Positions 36,355-46,344 of a stretch of DNA of 64,000 nucleotides are shown here, piece after piece (within the stretch, counting starts at the first letter, position 1; every line of letters starts with the position of its first letter). A model generated the notes under the pieces. It was not told where the DNA came from and searched no databases. It saw nothing but the letters and a program-made list of their open reading frames with translations. Source of the DNA: UBA7957 sp965224675 (GTDB lineage Bacteria > Pseudomonadota > Gammaproteobacteria > Granulosicoccales > Granulosicoccaceae); NCBI GenBank assembly GCA_965224675.1, contig CBDDAA010000002.1:1054001-1118000 (forward strand), in the 5' to 3' direction. Both the position numbers and the translations under genes were made by a program.

Positions 36355-37293
36355 ATGAAAAAAACGTTAATTGCAGCTGCTGCAGTTGCTGCAACCTCAC
36401 TTGCAGTGCCTGTGGTTTCTCAAGCTGATTCACATGCAAAAACAACTTCCAAGCTGGTTGGCTCTTTGCGCTATGGTTTCGCATATGCAGATCCAGGTGG
36501 TGATGCTGACGCTGATCTTTCTTCACAGAATTTTGGATCTCGTATCATATGGTCCGGTTCTTCTGATCTGGGTACAGGTACAACTGCATTCGCTAACCTT
36601 GAGCTTCGTTTAAATGATGCACGCAATGCAAATGTTGTAAATCGTAAATACCGCGTTGGTCTTAAAGGCGATTTTGGTAAGGTTTCCTGGGGTATTCAGG
36701 ATACTGCAATCGATCTAGTAACGCCTGATCGCACTTGGTGGAACGGTGGTTCTGGTTATGTAACACTTCGTAACGAGAAGCCCGGTGCTGTTAAATACGA
36801 AAACAGTTTTGGTGACATTAAACTTGCAGCCGCAATCCAGGCCGCTCCTAATGATGATGATAACGATGTAGCTGATGTATTTGACGTTGCTGTCAAGTAC
36901 TCTGCAAACGGCGTAACTTTGGGTGCTGGTGTCCAGACTCAGGCTGGCAACGGCGACCCTGTTGCAAATGATGGAACAGCGTTTCAAGTTGTAGGTGGCT
37001 ACAATTTTGGGGCTGGTGATATAACAATCGGTTTCGGTGTTGCTGATGAAGACTTCACTGGTGGCGCTGAAGTAACAGGTATTGAAGCTCAGGCTGCCTT
37101 TGGTGATATTTACGCTTGGTTCGGCTCTAGAGACAACGACGGTGGTGCTAACCCAACAAGGATAGGTTTGGGTTACACTCAAAAAATAGGTCCACAAGCT
37201 TTACTTTGGTACGAGTTGTTTTCTGACGACCCAGATACTGATGGTAGTGATAACACACTCGCATTCAATATGGCTCTGAAAATTGATTTCTAA
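36355..37293 (+). CDS. Gram-negative general porin
   Basis: A 312-residue outer-membrane porin. A signal peptide (KKTLIAAAAVAATSLAVPVVSQA) precedes beta-strand-rich sequence with Gly/Asp/Asn-rich turns (LVGSLRYGFAYADPGGDADAD, FGSRIIWSGSSDLGTG). YRVGLKGDFGKVSWGIQDTA is the typical region before loop 3, and the last residue is Phe (MALKIDF), the Omp85 recognition signal. Codon choice (CGT, GGT, GCT) differs from neighbours and fits strong expression. It probably forms a trimeric diffusion pore; acidic loops suggest cation preference (inference). Confidence 0.9.
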   Translation: MKKTLIAAAAVAATSLAVPVVSQADSHAKTTSKLVGSLRYGFAYADPGGDADADLSSQNFGSRIIWSGSSDLGTGTTAFANLELRLNDARNANVVNRKYRVGLKGDFGKVSWGIQDTAIDLVTPDRTWWNGGSGYVTLRNEKPGAVKYENSFGDIKLAAAIQAAPNDDDNDVADVFDVAVKYSANGVTLGAGVQTQAGNGDPVANDGTAFQVVGGYNFGAGDITIGFGVADEDFTGGAEVTGIEAQAAFGDIYAWFGSRDNDGGANPTRIGLGYTQKIGPQALLWYELFSDDPDTDGSDNTLAFNMALKIDF

Positions 37294-37843
37294 ATACGTC
37301 GCTTAAAAATCAAGAGTAAAACAAGCAGCATTTGAAAAAATGCTGGAACCAAGTCCGCACCGCTCTCATGAATCAGTTGAAACAAACTGCCTGGGGGTGG
37401 TGCGCAGCTTTCCGGCAATAACCCCCTCCTGTTCGGATGAAACGGCTTTATTGTCGAATGATCAAGCATCTTTTTGATCATCTAAAGAGTCCTCAATGCA
37501 GGTAATGATGTGCATGGGATGCCTCTACATTCTCAGGACTTCTCTCTTGGGCGTCGTCGCCACATTCTACGTTAGGCGGTTAGTCTCCATCCGTACCTTA
37601 TTCATTTGACCTATCTATTTGTCAGTCTCGCAATAGTCTCGTTTAGACACTTCATAAAACAGCTTATATACGTTAAGCGGTTGTGCCACCGTTTGACTAA
37701 TGTACTGATCTACCCGTTTTTATAGGCCCGTACCTCTACGTTACAACGGCTAAATGCTGACGCCGCGTAACGACAGGAGACTCAAACAGCACTTGCACTC
37801 ATCAATCGGGTACATTCAAATATTTAACAAACTCATGTGATGT
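37294..37843. other. 550-nt intergenic region downstream of the porin gene
   Basis: AGCATTT/AAATGCT at about 37327-37343 forms a short hairpin after the porin stop, without a T-run on the plus strand. From 37500 onward the sequence contains three similar words at 37566 (CTACGTTAGGCGGTTA), 37669 (ATACGTTAAGCGGTTG) and 37736 (CTACGTTACAACGGCTA). No gene is visible on either strand. Confidence 0.35.
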
Positions 37844-39193
37844 TCATGAGCCGGCTACCATCATCGCATCCAGCAGAATGGAGGGTGAACGTATATTGCT
37901 TCGTAAATCGAGGGTATCGCCCACTGCTACAATACCCATAAACATGTCCGCTAAATTTCCAGCAATTGTGACCTCCTGAACCGGATGCACTATCTTACCC
38001 TTTTCAACCCAAAAGCCTGAGGCCCCGCGTGAATAGTCGCCAGTCGCCAGCTTTACGCCCTGCCCCATCATTTCTGTTACGAGCAATCCACTATCCATCT
38101 CTGTCAATAAATCCGCGTCACTATAGTTACCAGAGCTTAAAGTCAGATTTCTCACTCCACCTGCGTTAGCCGTTGATCTCAGTTTGAGTTTACGAGCGTT
38201 GTATGTAGACAATACATAGCCCTGCAATACACCATCAAGTACGATGTCACGTGGCTTTCTAGCCAGCCCGTCACTATCGAATGGTGAACTGCCCAGCGCC
38301 TGAGGAATGAGTGGATCTTCATGGATATGTATATTTTCAGAGAAAATCTGTTTTTCAAGTTTGTCCAACATAAAGGTATTACGACGATAAAGTGATGTTC
38401 CACTAATCGATGAAATAAAGCTGCTTAGCAGACTGCGAGACATTTCAGCCGAAAATAAAATTGGGTATCGCCCTGTTTTTATGGGTCGTGCACCAAGACG
38501 GGCCAGGACTCTTTCACTCGCAATCTGGCCCACTTCTTCTGGATTTTGTAATTTCTGGCTCAGGCGCGATGCGCTATACCAGAATTCCCGCTGCATCTTA
38601 TTGCCTTGACCAGCAATCACCGAGCAACTGATTCCATGCCGGGTACTCGGTACGGAGCCGCAAAATCCGTGTGTATTACAAACAAACGAGAGACCCTGAT
38701 GACGACTCACGTTAGCACCATCTGAATTACTTATCCTGCTATCAAACGCCAATGCTGCTGCATCTGTACGGATCGCATGCTCGATAGCCTGCTCTGCATC
38801 GAGTTGCCATGGGTGGTATAAATCCAATTCAGGGATTTGTTTCGCCATGGATTCTGCATCCGCCAAACCTGCACAATCATCTTCTGAAGTGTAACGGGCA
38901 ATGCCACAAGCCGCAGCTACTGCATGGCGCAAGGCACTTTCTGCAAAATCTGACGAAGATACCGATGCTTTGCGTTGTCCAAAATACACCGTTACTGCCA
39001 TCGATTTATCCCGATGATGTTCGACTGTATCCACTTCGCCATTTCGAGCTTTGACCGACAATCCTTCACTTCGGTTAAAAGCGGTCTGTGCAGCAGACGC
39101 ACCCAACTTTCTCGCTTCTTCCAAAACTAAAGCGCCGAGAACTTCAAGTGCATTTGTGTCAGTGTTAAAGGTTATGGATTGATTTTTGACCAT
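37844..39193 (-). CDS. pmbA: Metalloprotease-associated protein PmbA (TldE)
   Basis: A 449-residue TldD/TldE-family protein from the ATG at 39193, preferred over one 42 nt upstream because GGAG lies about 11 nt before it and the length matches E. coli PmbA (450). With TldD it forms the TldD/E protease that matures microcin B17 and degrades CcdA-like antitoxins. The N-terminal AQTAFNRSEGLSVKARNGEVDTVEHHRDKSMAVTVYFG and C-terminal GASGFWVEKGKIVHPVQEVTIAGNL regions are typical; like other TldE proteins it lacks the HExxxH motif. It is divergent from darP, and its partner tldD is encoded 2.9 kb away. Confidence 0.93.
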   Translation of the reverse strand: MVKNQSITFNTDTNALEVLGALVLEEARKLGASAAQTAFNRSEGLSVKARNGEVDTVEHHRDKSMAVTVYFGQRKASVSSSDFAESALRHAVAAACGIARYTSEDDCAGLADAESMAKQIPELDLYHPWQLDAEQAIEHAIRTDAAALAFDSRISNSDGANVSRHQGLSFVCNTHGFCGSVPSTRHGISCSVIAGQGNKMQREFWYSASRLSQKLQNPEEVGQIASERVLARLGARPIKTGRYPILFSAEMSRSLLSSFISSISGTSLYRRNTFMLDKLEKQIFSENIHIHEDPLIPQALGSSPFDSDGLARKPRDIVLDGVLQGYVLSTYNARKLKLRSTANAGGVRNLTLSSGNYSDADLLTEMDSGLLVTEMMGQGVKLATGDYSRGASGFWVEKGKIVHPVQEVTIAGNLADMFMGIVAVGDTLDLRSNIRSPSILLDAMMVAGS

Positions 39194-39292
39194 TATCGAA
39201 AATTCTCCAACTCGGGAATATGTATACCTATCCAAAGTTCAATATTGTGATTTTTCATGGTATCTCACTACAGTGTCAGCTAATCTAAGCCC

Positions 39293-39802
39293 ATGCACAA
39301 AAATAACCACCAAGACATCGAAGAAACCCCGGTAAGCAAAAGCCAACTCAAAAGAGATGCGGCAGAGATACACGATTTGGGCAAACAATTGGTTGCAATG
39401 CAAGCAAAAAATCTGCAAAAAATTCCACTACCTGACACCATTCTTGAAGCAGTGAATGTTGCCAGAAAAATATCGGCCCACGGTGGCCTTAAACGTCAAC
39501 ATCAATATATTGCCAAGCGCCTGCGGCAGATTGACGTATCAGAAATTACTGCAGCACTCAATAAGGTAAGAGGCCAATCTTCACAAACCAACGCGGCCTT
39601 TAAAAGCACTGAGCAATGGCGTGAACGTTTATTAAGCGAAGATAAACAAGCCCTAGCGGCGTTTATCAACACTTATCCACAAGTCGATATACAGCAATTA
39701 CGTCAACTGATTCGATTCGCGCAAAAGGAGGAAACACAAAACAAACCACCAAAATATTCTCGTGAGCTTTTTCGACTGTTACGAAATCTAATCGATCAAT
39801 GA
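39293..39802 (+). CDS. darP: Ribosome-associated protein DarP (YjgA, DUF615)
   Basis: A 169-residue DUF615 protein that binds late 50S ribosomal precursors and promotes large-subunit maturation. Family features are SKSQLKRDAAEIHDLGKQLV at the N-terminus and RKISAHGGLKRQHQYIAKRLRQID in the middle. The divergent pmbA-darP arrangement is conserved in gammaproteobacteria. Its stop overlaps the start of the following lipoprotein gene by 4 nt. Confidence 0.92.
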   Translation: MHKNNHQDIEETPVSKSQLKRDAAEIHDLGKQLVAMQAKNLQKIPLPDTILEAVNVARKISAHGGLKRQHQYIAKRLRQIDVSEITAALNKVRGQSSQTNAAFKSTEQWRERLLSEDKQALAAFINTYPQVDIQQLRQLIRFAQKEETQNKPPKYSRELFRLLRNLIDQ

Positions 39803-40716
39803 ACCGCCTGCTCAGATTATTAATGCTCAGCAGCCTTATCAGTGCTTGTCAATCACTGCCTGTGGACCCAATAGTTAGTAAGAATGACCGAACTGCAGCT
39901 CACCTTATAATAAATGATCAACGATTGCCGGAAATAAGCGGTCTGGCTGCCTCTACTCTGAAACCCCGTCAATTCTGGGCTATCAACGATAGCGGTAATC
40001 CCGCGATTATTTATCGACTAAACCTACAATATTCTATCGTTCAGTCTGTTCTTCTTAATACAAAAAATCGTGATTGGGAAGATTTGACTACTTATTTTGA
40101 TGGTGAATTTTCCTGGATCGTTGTCGCAGAAACTGGCGATAATCTACGCCAATACGAAAATTATTTTTTGTATTTTTTCCGTGAAGACAAGTTATTATCG
40201 GCGGGACGGCAAATTTTAAAACCCGACAGGATATTGAAATTTATTTATAGTGATGGATCACAGAACTGTGAGGCAGTGGCCATTGACAATAAACGTCAGG
40301 AAATTTTATTGCTGAGTAAAAACAAAAACGGCTCAGGCGCTTATCGCTTGCCATTAAGGGATACAAAAAAAACCGATCCATTAATTGCAGTTAAAATAGC
40401 AGAACTTTCTCTGCATCCGGCTGAAAAAAAAGCACCAAATCTGGTCACTTTATTAACAGGCGTAAATCTGGATGCCATCACTGCACTAGCATTATCGACT
40501 GATAGTCACACAGCAATAATGCTGACATACAGGGGAGTCTGGATGTACCGTCGCAATTCAAATCAAGACTGGGGACAGGTCCTCGCCCGCCCTGCGATTA
40601 AGCTATCTGCGCATTCACTTGCCCAGGCCGAGGCCCTTGCGATATTTCGAGATAGATCCGTAGCTGTATTTACGAGTGAGCGATTACCAGCTCCAGTTGT
40701 ACACCTTGCTTTTTAA
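39799..40716 (+). CDS. Predicted beta-propeller lipoprotein
   Basis: A 305-residue protein with a lipoprotein signal (LLRLLMLSSLISAC, lipobox LISAC). The mature part has strand-rich blades such as ISGLAASTLKPRQFWAINDSG, KNRDWEDLTTYF and WIVVAETGDNLRQYENYFLYFF, resembling SdiA-regulated or phytase-like propeller proteins. This is a fold impression from motifs (WEDL, ETGDN), not an identified family. The start overlaps darP, indicating co-translation. It converges with tldD, 7 nt away. Confidence 0.65.
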   Translation: MNRLLRLLMLSSLISACQSLPVDPIVSKNDRTAAHLIINDQRLPEISGLAASTLKPRQFWAINDSGNPAIIYRLNLQYSIVQSVLLNTKNRDWEDLTTYFDGEFSWIVVAETGDNLRQYENYFLYFFREDKLLSAGRQILKPDRILKFIYSDGSQNCEAVAIDNKRQEILLLSKNKNGSGAYRLPLRDTKKTDPLIAVKIAELSLHPAEKKAPNLVTLLTGVNLDAITALALSTDSHTAIMLTYRGVWMYRRNSNQDWGQVLARPAIKLSAHSLAQAEALAIFRDRSVAVFTSERLPAPVVHLAF

Positions 40717-40723
40717 CCTAATA

Positions 40724-42166
40724 CTAAACACTGGTTCCACCAACTGTAATTCCATCCAATCGCAGAGTAGGCTGCCCAACACCGACAGGAACACTCTGTC
40801 CTTGTTTGCCGCACACACCTACCCCCGCATCAAGCTTAAGATCGTTACCTACCATTGAAATCCGCTTTAGCGCATCCGCACCATTTCCAATCAATGTTGC
40901 ACCTTTTACTGGCCGCGTAACCCTGCCATTTTCAATTAAATATGCTTCTGAGGCAGAAAAGACAAACTTTCCGGAGGTTATGTCTACTTGTCCTCCACTA
41001 AAGTTTACAGCATAGAGCCCTTTATCAACTGACTGGATGATTTCTTCAGGATCACGTTGTCCAGCAAGCATATAGGTATTGGTCATTCTTGGCATCGGCA
41101 GACTTGCGTAGTTTTCCCGCCGCCCATTTCCAGTTGAGGTAGTTCCCATTAAGCGTGCATTGGTCTTATCCAGCATATACGCTTTCAACACACCTTTCTC
41201 GACAAGCACTGTATGTTGTGAATGTGTGCCTTCATCGTCAATTGTCAAAGATCCTCGACGCTTCTCAAGCGTGCCATCATCCACAATGGTGCATTCCTCA
41301 CTGGCAATTTTTTTACCTAACATGCCACTAAATGCAGATGTTCCCTTGCGATTAAAATCACCTTCCAGGCCATGACCTATTGCCTCGTGTAAGATCACGC
41401 CAGGCCAGCCTGGCCCCAATACCACACTCATATTACCCGCCGGTGCTTCCACTGCTTCAAGGTTTACTAACGCCTGACGTACCGCCTCTTTGGCAAATTC
41501 AGCTGCCTTGGATTGATCAATAAAATATTGATAGCTTTGTCTACCGCCACCACCTGATGAGGCTTGCTCCCTTTTTCCTTTGTGTTCGACTATTACGTTT
41601 ACATTCATACGTACAAGTGGTCGTATATCTGCTGCCAAGGTACCATCAGAGGCAATGACCATTATGGTTTCATAGCTGGCTGACAGACTTGCAATAACCT
41701 GCTGGACTCGCGGATCCTCAGCACGTGCCACTCGATCTGCTTCCAACAAAAGTGCAATTTTCTCCGTCTCTTGCAAATTGGTCAAAGGATTCACTGCCTG
41801 GTATAAGCTACGATTCGGATGACCTTCCCAAGTCCGTATTTTCCCATTCGAACCATTTCGTGCTATCGCCCGCGCAGACTGACCCGCCTCAATCACGGCA
41901 TCCCATCTTATATCATCGGAGTAGGAGAAACCCGTTTTCTCACCGCTTACCGCCCTGACCCCAACACCGCTGTCTATAGAGAAATTACCGTCTTTGACAA
42001 TGCCATCTTCAAGAACCCAGGATTCCTGACTGGACTGTTCAAAATAAAGTTCTGCATAGTCAATATGGCGTAACATCATATTTGACAATGTCTGTTCGAT
42101 CTGAGGCATTGTCAGTTCATTTTGTTCTAGCAAACGGCTACGAGCCAAATCTAAATTTTTTTGCAT
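40724..42166 (-). CDS. tldD: Metalloprotease TldD
   Basis: A 480-residue zinc metalloprotease subunit. The HEAIGHGLEGDF motif supplies the two zinc-binding histidines and catalytic Glu of the HExxxH site, with the downstream cysteine region (GVCGKQGQSVPVG) completing it. The N-terminal YAELYFEQSSQESWVLEDGIVKDG is typical. It works with PmbA/TldE. Order rng-yhdP-tldD is conserved in enterics and pseudomonads. A 111-nt gap separates it from yhdP and holds a copy of the dispersed palindrome. Confidence 0.95.
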   Translation of the reverse strand: MQKNLDLARSRLLEQNELTMPQIEQTLSNMMLRHIDYAELYFEQSSQESWVLEDGIVKDGNFSIDSGVGVRAVSGEKTGFSYSDDIRWDAVIEAGQSARAIARNGSNGKIRTWEGHPNRSLYQAVNPLTNLQETEKIALLLEADRVARAEDPRVQQVIASLSASYETIMVIASDGTLAADIRPLVRMNVNVIVEHKGKREQASSGGGGRQSYQYFIDQSKAAEFAKEAVRQALVNLEAVEAPAGNMSVVLGPGWPGVILHEAIGHGLEGDFNRKGTSAFSGMLGKKIASEECTIVDDGTLEKRRGSLTIDDEGTHSQHTVLVEKGVLKAYMLDKTNARLMGTTSTGNGRRENYASLPMPRMTNTYMLAGQRDPEEIIQSVDKGLYAVNFSGGQVDITSGKFVFSASEAYLIENGRVTRPVKGATLIGNGADALKRISMVGNDLKLDAGVGVCGKQGQSVPVGVGQPTLRLDGITVGGTSV

Positions 42167-42246
42167 ATCGAAACTCAGGTGGGTTTGATTTTCCGTTTCT
42201 GTTTCAAGGTAATTCTGTGAACCTACTCAAGTATTAGTACACTCTT

Positions 42247-42268
42247 AATTAGTTTTACCGGCCCCTAG
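42247..42268 (+). repeat. Dispersed imperfect-palindrome repeat, copy b
   Basis: AATTAG then TTTTACCGGCCCCTAG matches the right arm of the repeat family seen at 24281, 60463 and 63650; the left arm (ACTCTTAATTA) is degenerate. It lies between tldD and yhdP. Confidence 0.4.
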
Positions 42269-42277
42269 TGTAGTGTC

Positions 42278-45200
42278 CTAGCGATTATCAGGGATTTCAG
42301 TCTCCTGTTGAGGCGTTAGTACACGGGCGAACTGAGGGTTATCCCAACTACCCGAAAGCTTGTATTCACGCCTGCCTACCTCATCAAAATTAACGCCTAA
42401 ACCTTTTAGGACCTGATCAACAAGTAAAACACCCACACCAGCGGCGGCACCGCCGGAGAGTAAACCTATTATGGGCAGGGTTGCACTTAATCGTGGTAGA
42501 ACAATAATCGATTGGCTATAGGTTGTACTAATAAAATCAGTAGTACCAGAACTTGTAATTACGCCGATAGGCCCATCAAGCACCATGAGTTCTGTTTCAG
42601 CTATACCATTGCCCAAGTTGATTTTTCCATTAATCTTGTCATATTTCAATCCATCTCGGGTCACATCCTTAAAATCTAAAGTTAATCTGCGTGGTATGGC
42701 TTGAAGAGCAAACAAGCCAAGTATTTTTGCCGCTCCAGGCTCTACCGCTAAAATCCGACCTTCTTTTAAATTGATATCAATACTTCCATCAATTTCATCC
42801 AAAGTGGGAGCGTATGCAGCATCATCCCAGCGAAGCTTAACCAGCACTTCACCCTGCCCATCGCCAAGTGCATCTTTAATCCCTATTGCACTCATTCCTT
42901 GACCAATATCATCGCTTTGAATCTGAAAATTAACTGCTGTTCTATGCCCCGATATCTTATCATTAATCCCTTGCGGATCTCTGAGTTGCCAGTGTGCATC
43001 ACCGACCATTTGCAAATGATCGTGAACAAATCCCAGTACATCTATTTTCATTCCATCCAGTGCAGGTTTACTTCGAATCTGCATATCGCCCACTTCAAGC
43101 TCATCCCATATAAACTGTTCTATACCAATGTCTAGTGCTGGAAAAACTCTGGGATCGATACGATCCCCTCGTCCGTCACTTGTAGCCAAAGCATCCAGAA
43201 ACCGCTTATCCAGAAAGGAAAGCCCTACGCTGACTGCTTGCTGCTTATCCCAATATGACCTCGGATATCTCATGACCCCAGCCAACCAATCCGAATCCAT
43301 GCTTAAATGGATAAACTCTTCACTGGTACGAGATGAAAGTTTTGTCGGACCAGCACCTAACTTGCCAACTGATAATTGCTCAATTTGCAATTGGGCATTA
43401 ACAGCTAACAATTTTCTTTTGTTCTTCGCCTTCGGTATTTTTTCAATCACTTTGGAAAGTTCATTAATCCAACCGTCAAATGACACCTGGGATAACTTAC
43501 CGTATACATTCACACCATCAGGCAGCTTTTGATTATCAGGGACTGGCTTGTTAAAACCGATATGGAGTGACTGCAGCAGATGTGTATTTCTATCAATGCC
43601 AGCCAAACCATTTAATGTTTGATCATACGTAAATCGCCAGTATGTTCGCAAATCCGATTTATTGAAAGTGGTACTTATTGTCACTGGTTTTTTTGTAATT
43701 GCTATCTTTTCATAAGGCGCTGGCAACTCCAATACCGTCCCCCTCAGGAAGGAAGTTGCATTTAGAGCAATAATGACCCCCTGTTCTTTGTCTTCAGGCC
43801 GCAATAATATCAGTCTCAACGTCCATGGCGCTTTACCCGTAAACCAGTGGTCAATCGGTATTTGATAATTTTGCAACACCCGATTGGCCGCTACATTGCC
43901 TTGTACCGTAACACGAGAAAAAATTTCCGGTTTGTCTTTGTTGTAATTGGCAATCAACCTGACTGTTTCGCCTTGATACTCAGCAGTTATGCCGGAGGAA
44001 CTTAGGCTATTTTCCGTAAATCGCAAAGAACCGGATACCTTCTTAAAGTCCAATTTATAGGGTTCTGAATACCAATTGCTATCGGCAAACTGCAGCTGCC
44101 CTTCTATTTCCGGTTTGCGTTGTTGATTTTTTTTCAGACGTATTTTTAAGCCCAGTGAAAGTGACAGATCACCAGTGCCTGTGGAGTCGTTAACCGCTGG
44201 CCCCAGTATCGGGCCCAGTGGTGAGTTAGCAATATAATCTAAAAAAGAAGTAACATTACCGCTGGTTTCACTTTGTACAGCAAGCAGGGGATTTTTTACA
44301 TCAGCAATCGTCACAGTGGCTGATTTTATTCTGATCCCTTTGGATTCACCTGCGCTTGTGTTAATGATCAAAGATGGCCCCATAAACAGAACGTGCGCTT
44401 TTACCGCATGCACACCTGGCCATTCAGGGCGAAAGCGCATACTGCCATTGTCAATATCAAACTCAGCGCGGAAAAAACCTTCTCCATTTTTATAGGGAAA
44501 CCCTTTGGCAGGACCACGGATCTCCAGGGAACCGTTCTTCAAATCAGCACCTTTAACCGATTCATTTAGCCACTTAACCAGTTTGGGTTTCATCCGCTTT
44601 ACGGGATAATATAGATTCGCAAAACGAGCGTTTGCAGCCGGTAAATCAGCCTTTATGTCCATATAAAGTGGTTCACCACTGGTTTTTCGAAAATAGGCTT
44701 GGGCGGTTCCTACTATGTGCTGATTTGATAGGGACAACATTGAAGTTTGTACCTGCACCTCGGATTCTGTGTAAGTAAAGCCAACTCGTCCAGAAAATTT
44801 ATCCCAATGTAGGGTGTTGGCAAACCAAAGCGGAATATCCAAGCTCAGATTATGCGAATCAATATCCAGTTCACCCCTATTGTTTCGCACCAGTAATGCG
44901 CCATTCAGGCCCTGTAAGCCGGGATACTGATTAAATGCGGATGAGGACAGATCGAAAAAGTCAGCTTTTGCAGAAATATCAGGAAAATCCGATGCTTGTT
45001 TATTGATATTCACGTGCCAATTTTGTAGTTTTCCCGATGGTTTTCCTGACTGATAGGCAGTAACCACTTTCTCTAAACCGGGCAGCCCTTCAAGAACATC
45101 GACTAAACCAGAAAAATCCTCCAGCTTAAGCCCAGGACCAAAAAAATCTGCTTGCCAGGAGGCACTGTTTTGTGCTTGAATTTTGACTGTTCCCTGTGCA

Positions 45201-46189
45201 ATATTCACAACCCGTGTTCCAATTGTCTGTTTCAGTCGATGCAGATTCAGTTGAGTATGTTGTTTATCGCGTTGCAGGCTCACATCGGCACTTAAGCCAT
45301 CTGAATGCCAGCGCTTGTGAGTTGATTTATTCAGAAATTCAGGAGATTTCAGATCTGAAATCACGCGTAAGCTCTGCAGCTGCTGTTCACTCCACGTTCC
45401 CCATAAATCAAGCTGTCCGCTTCCCGACACACTAAGGGGCAGAAATGAGAGAAAATCAGAATACGCCTTTAGCTCGGCGTTATTCATATTCAGGGTAAAC
45501 TGACCACTGGATTCTGTGATAGACGCACGATCCCCAATAAAATCTGCACCTATTCGCAACGGATCATTACTCAAACCAGGGAGACGGACATCAAGCCTGA
45601 TTTTATGTTGCTGAGCGGTATTAACGGCACGAATATTCAGATCGCGCATGTCCAGGGAAAGATTTTTTTCACGATAGTAAAATTTTACTCGTGAATTCAA
45701 AAGGGCAACCTTATCAGCATTCATCAACCAGCTTAGTACATCCAGATTTTCTGATTTCTTAGGTTGGCTGCCATCAATCTCAAATCCATAGACCCGGAGT
45801 ATTTTGTCTCCCAGGTATTCCACAGACAGATTTGCACCATGGAGAACCACTTCGTTGATTTGCCAGGCGCGGTTGAGCCAGGATCTCCATAAATCCAGGT
45901 CGAGGTGAACTTTTTGCAGATGTACATCTTGATCCTGTCCAACACCCGATACAAGCACGACGTCATCAAGAACCAAGCTGGGGCCAAAACGCTGCCAGCT
46001 CAAATCCAGGGAACCCAACTCTACCGATTTTCCAAAATAGTTACTGACATACTCCTGTATTTGTGTGCGATAGGCACTGGCAAAAGGCAGACTGATGCGT
46101 GCAGCACCAATAATCATGGCGATAGACACCAGACATAAAAAAGCTATTAAAATGGACCAACGCGCTGTATGGCGTACTACGGTTTTCAT
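42278..46189 (-). CDS. yhdP: YhdP-family AsmA-like envelope protein
   Basis: A 1303-residue protein, close to E. coli YhdP (1266). One N-terminal membrane anchor (WSILIAFLCLVSIAMIIGA) precedes a long periplasmic beta-rich groove of the DUF3971/AsmA type (YFGKSVELGSLDLSWQRFGPSLVLDDVVL). The C-terminal AsmA-like domain is recognised from GSIDINLKEGRILAVEPGAAKILGLFALQAIPRRLTLDF. Proteins of this class are thought to form bridges carrying phospholipid to the outer membrane. Position between rng and tldD matches E. coli. Confidence 0.93.
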   Translation of the reverse strand: MKTVVRHTARWSILIAFLCLVSIAMIIGAARISLPFASAYRTQIQEYVSNYFGKSVELGSLDLSWQRFGPSLVLDDVVLVSGVGQDQDVHLQKVHLDLDLWRSWLNRAWQINEVVLHGANLSVEYLGDKILRVYGFEIDGSQPKKSENLDVLSWLMNADKVALLNSRVKFYYREKNLSLDMRDLNIRAVNTAQQHKIRLDVRLPGLSNDPLRIGADFIGDRASITESSGQFTLNMNNAELKAYSDFLSFLPLSVSGSGQLDLWGTWSEQQLQSLRVISDLKSPEFLNKSTHKRWHSDGLSADVSLQRDKQHTQLNLHRLKQTIGTRVVNIAQGTVKIQAQNSASWQADFFGPGLKLEDFSGLVDVLEGLPGLEKVVTAYQSGKPSGKLQNWHVNINKQASDFPDISAKADFFDLSSSAFNQYPGLQGLNGALLVRNNRGELDIDSHNLSLDIPLWFANTLHWDKFSGRVGFTYTESEVQVQTSMLSLSNQHIVGTAQAYFRKTSGEPLYMDIKADLPAANARFANLYYPVKRMKPKLVKWLNESVKGADLKNGSLEIRGPAKGFPYKNGEGFFRAEFDIDNGSMRFRPEWPGVHAVKAHVLFMGPSLIINTSAGESKGIRIKSATVTIADVKNPLLAVQSETSGNVTSFLDYIANSPLGPILGPAVNDSTGTGDLSLSLGLKIRLKKNQQRKPEIEGQLQFADSNWYSEPYKLDFKKVSGSLRFTENSLSSSGITAEYQGETVRLIANYNKDKPEIFSRVTVQGNVAANRVLQNYQIPIDHWFTGKAPWTLRLILLRPEDKEQGVIIALNATSFLRGTVLELPAPYEKIAITKKPVTISTTFNKSDLRTYWRFTYDQTLNGLAGIDRNTHLLQSLHIGFNKPVPDNQKLPDGVNVYGKLSQVSFDGWINELSKVIEKIPKAKNKRKLLAVNAQLQIEQLSVGKLGAGPTKLSSRTSEEFIHLSMDSDWLAGVMRYPRSYWDKQQAVSVGLSFLDKRFLDALATSDGRGDRIDPRVFPALDIGIEQFIWDELEVGDMQIRSKPALDGMKIDVLGFVHDHLQMVGDAHWQLRDPQGINDKISGHRTAVNFQIQSDDIGQGMSAIGIKDALGDGQGEVLVKLRWDDAAYAPTLDEIDGSIDINLKEGRILAVEPGAAKILGLFALQAIPRRLTLDFKDVTRDGLKYDKINGKINLGNGIAETELMVLDGPIGVITSSGTTDFISTTYSQSIIVLPRLSATLPIIGLLSGGAAAGVGVLLVDQVLKGLGVNFDEVGRREYKLSGSWDNPQFARVLTPQQETEIPDNR

Positions 46190-46344
46190 ACAGTTCGCTT
46201 AAAATTGAGTCATTTCAGATATATACCTATAGGTGGTTCCAATGTGGATTCCGCGAGTAAACTAGCGTTTTTTGCAGCGGACTGACATCCATATTTGGGG
46301 CTTGGATGCCTACTTTAAATATGGCTTATTGACAACACTTCACT

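Noticed and set aside
36715..37197. 160-codon minus-strand frame within the porin gene
   Set aside because: It runs antisense through a well-supported porin and has no family match or start context.
37566..37752. Integron attC sites
   Set aside because: Only one half of each site (GTTRRRY) is present; no RYYYAAC partner or stem was found and no integrase is nearby.
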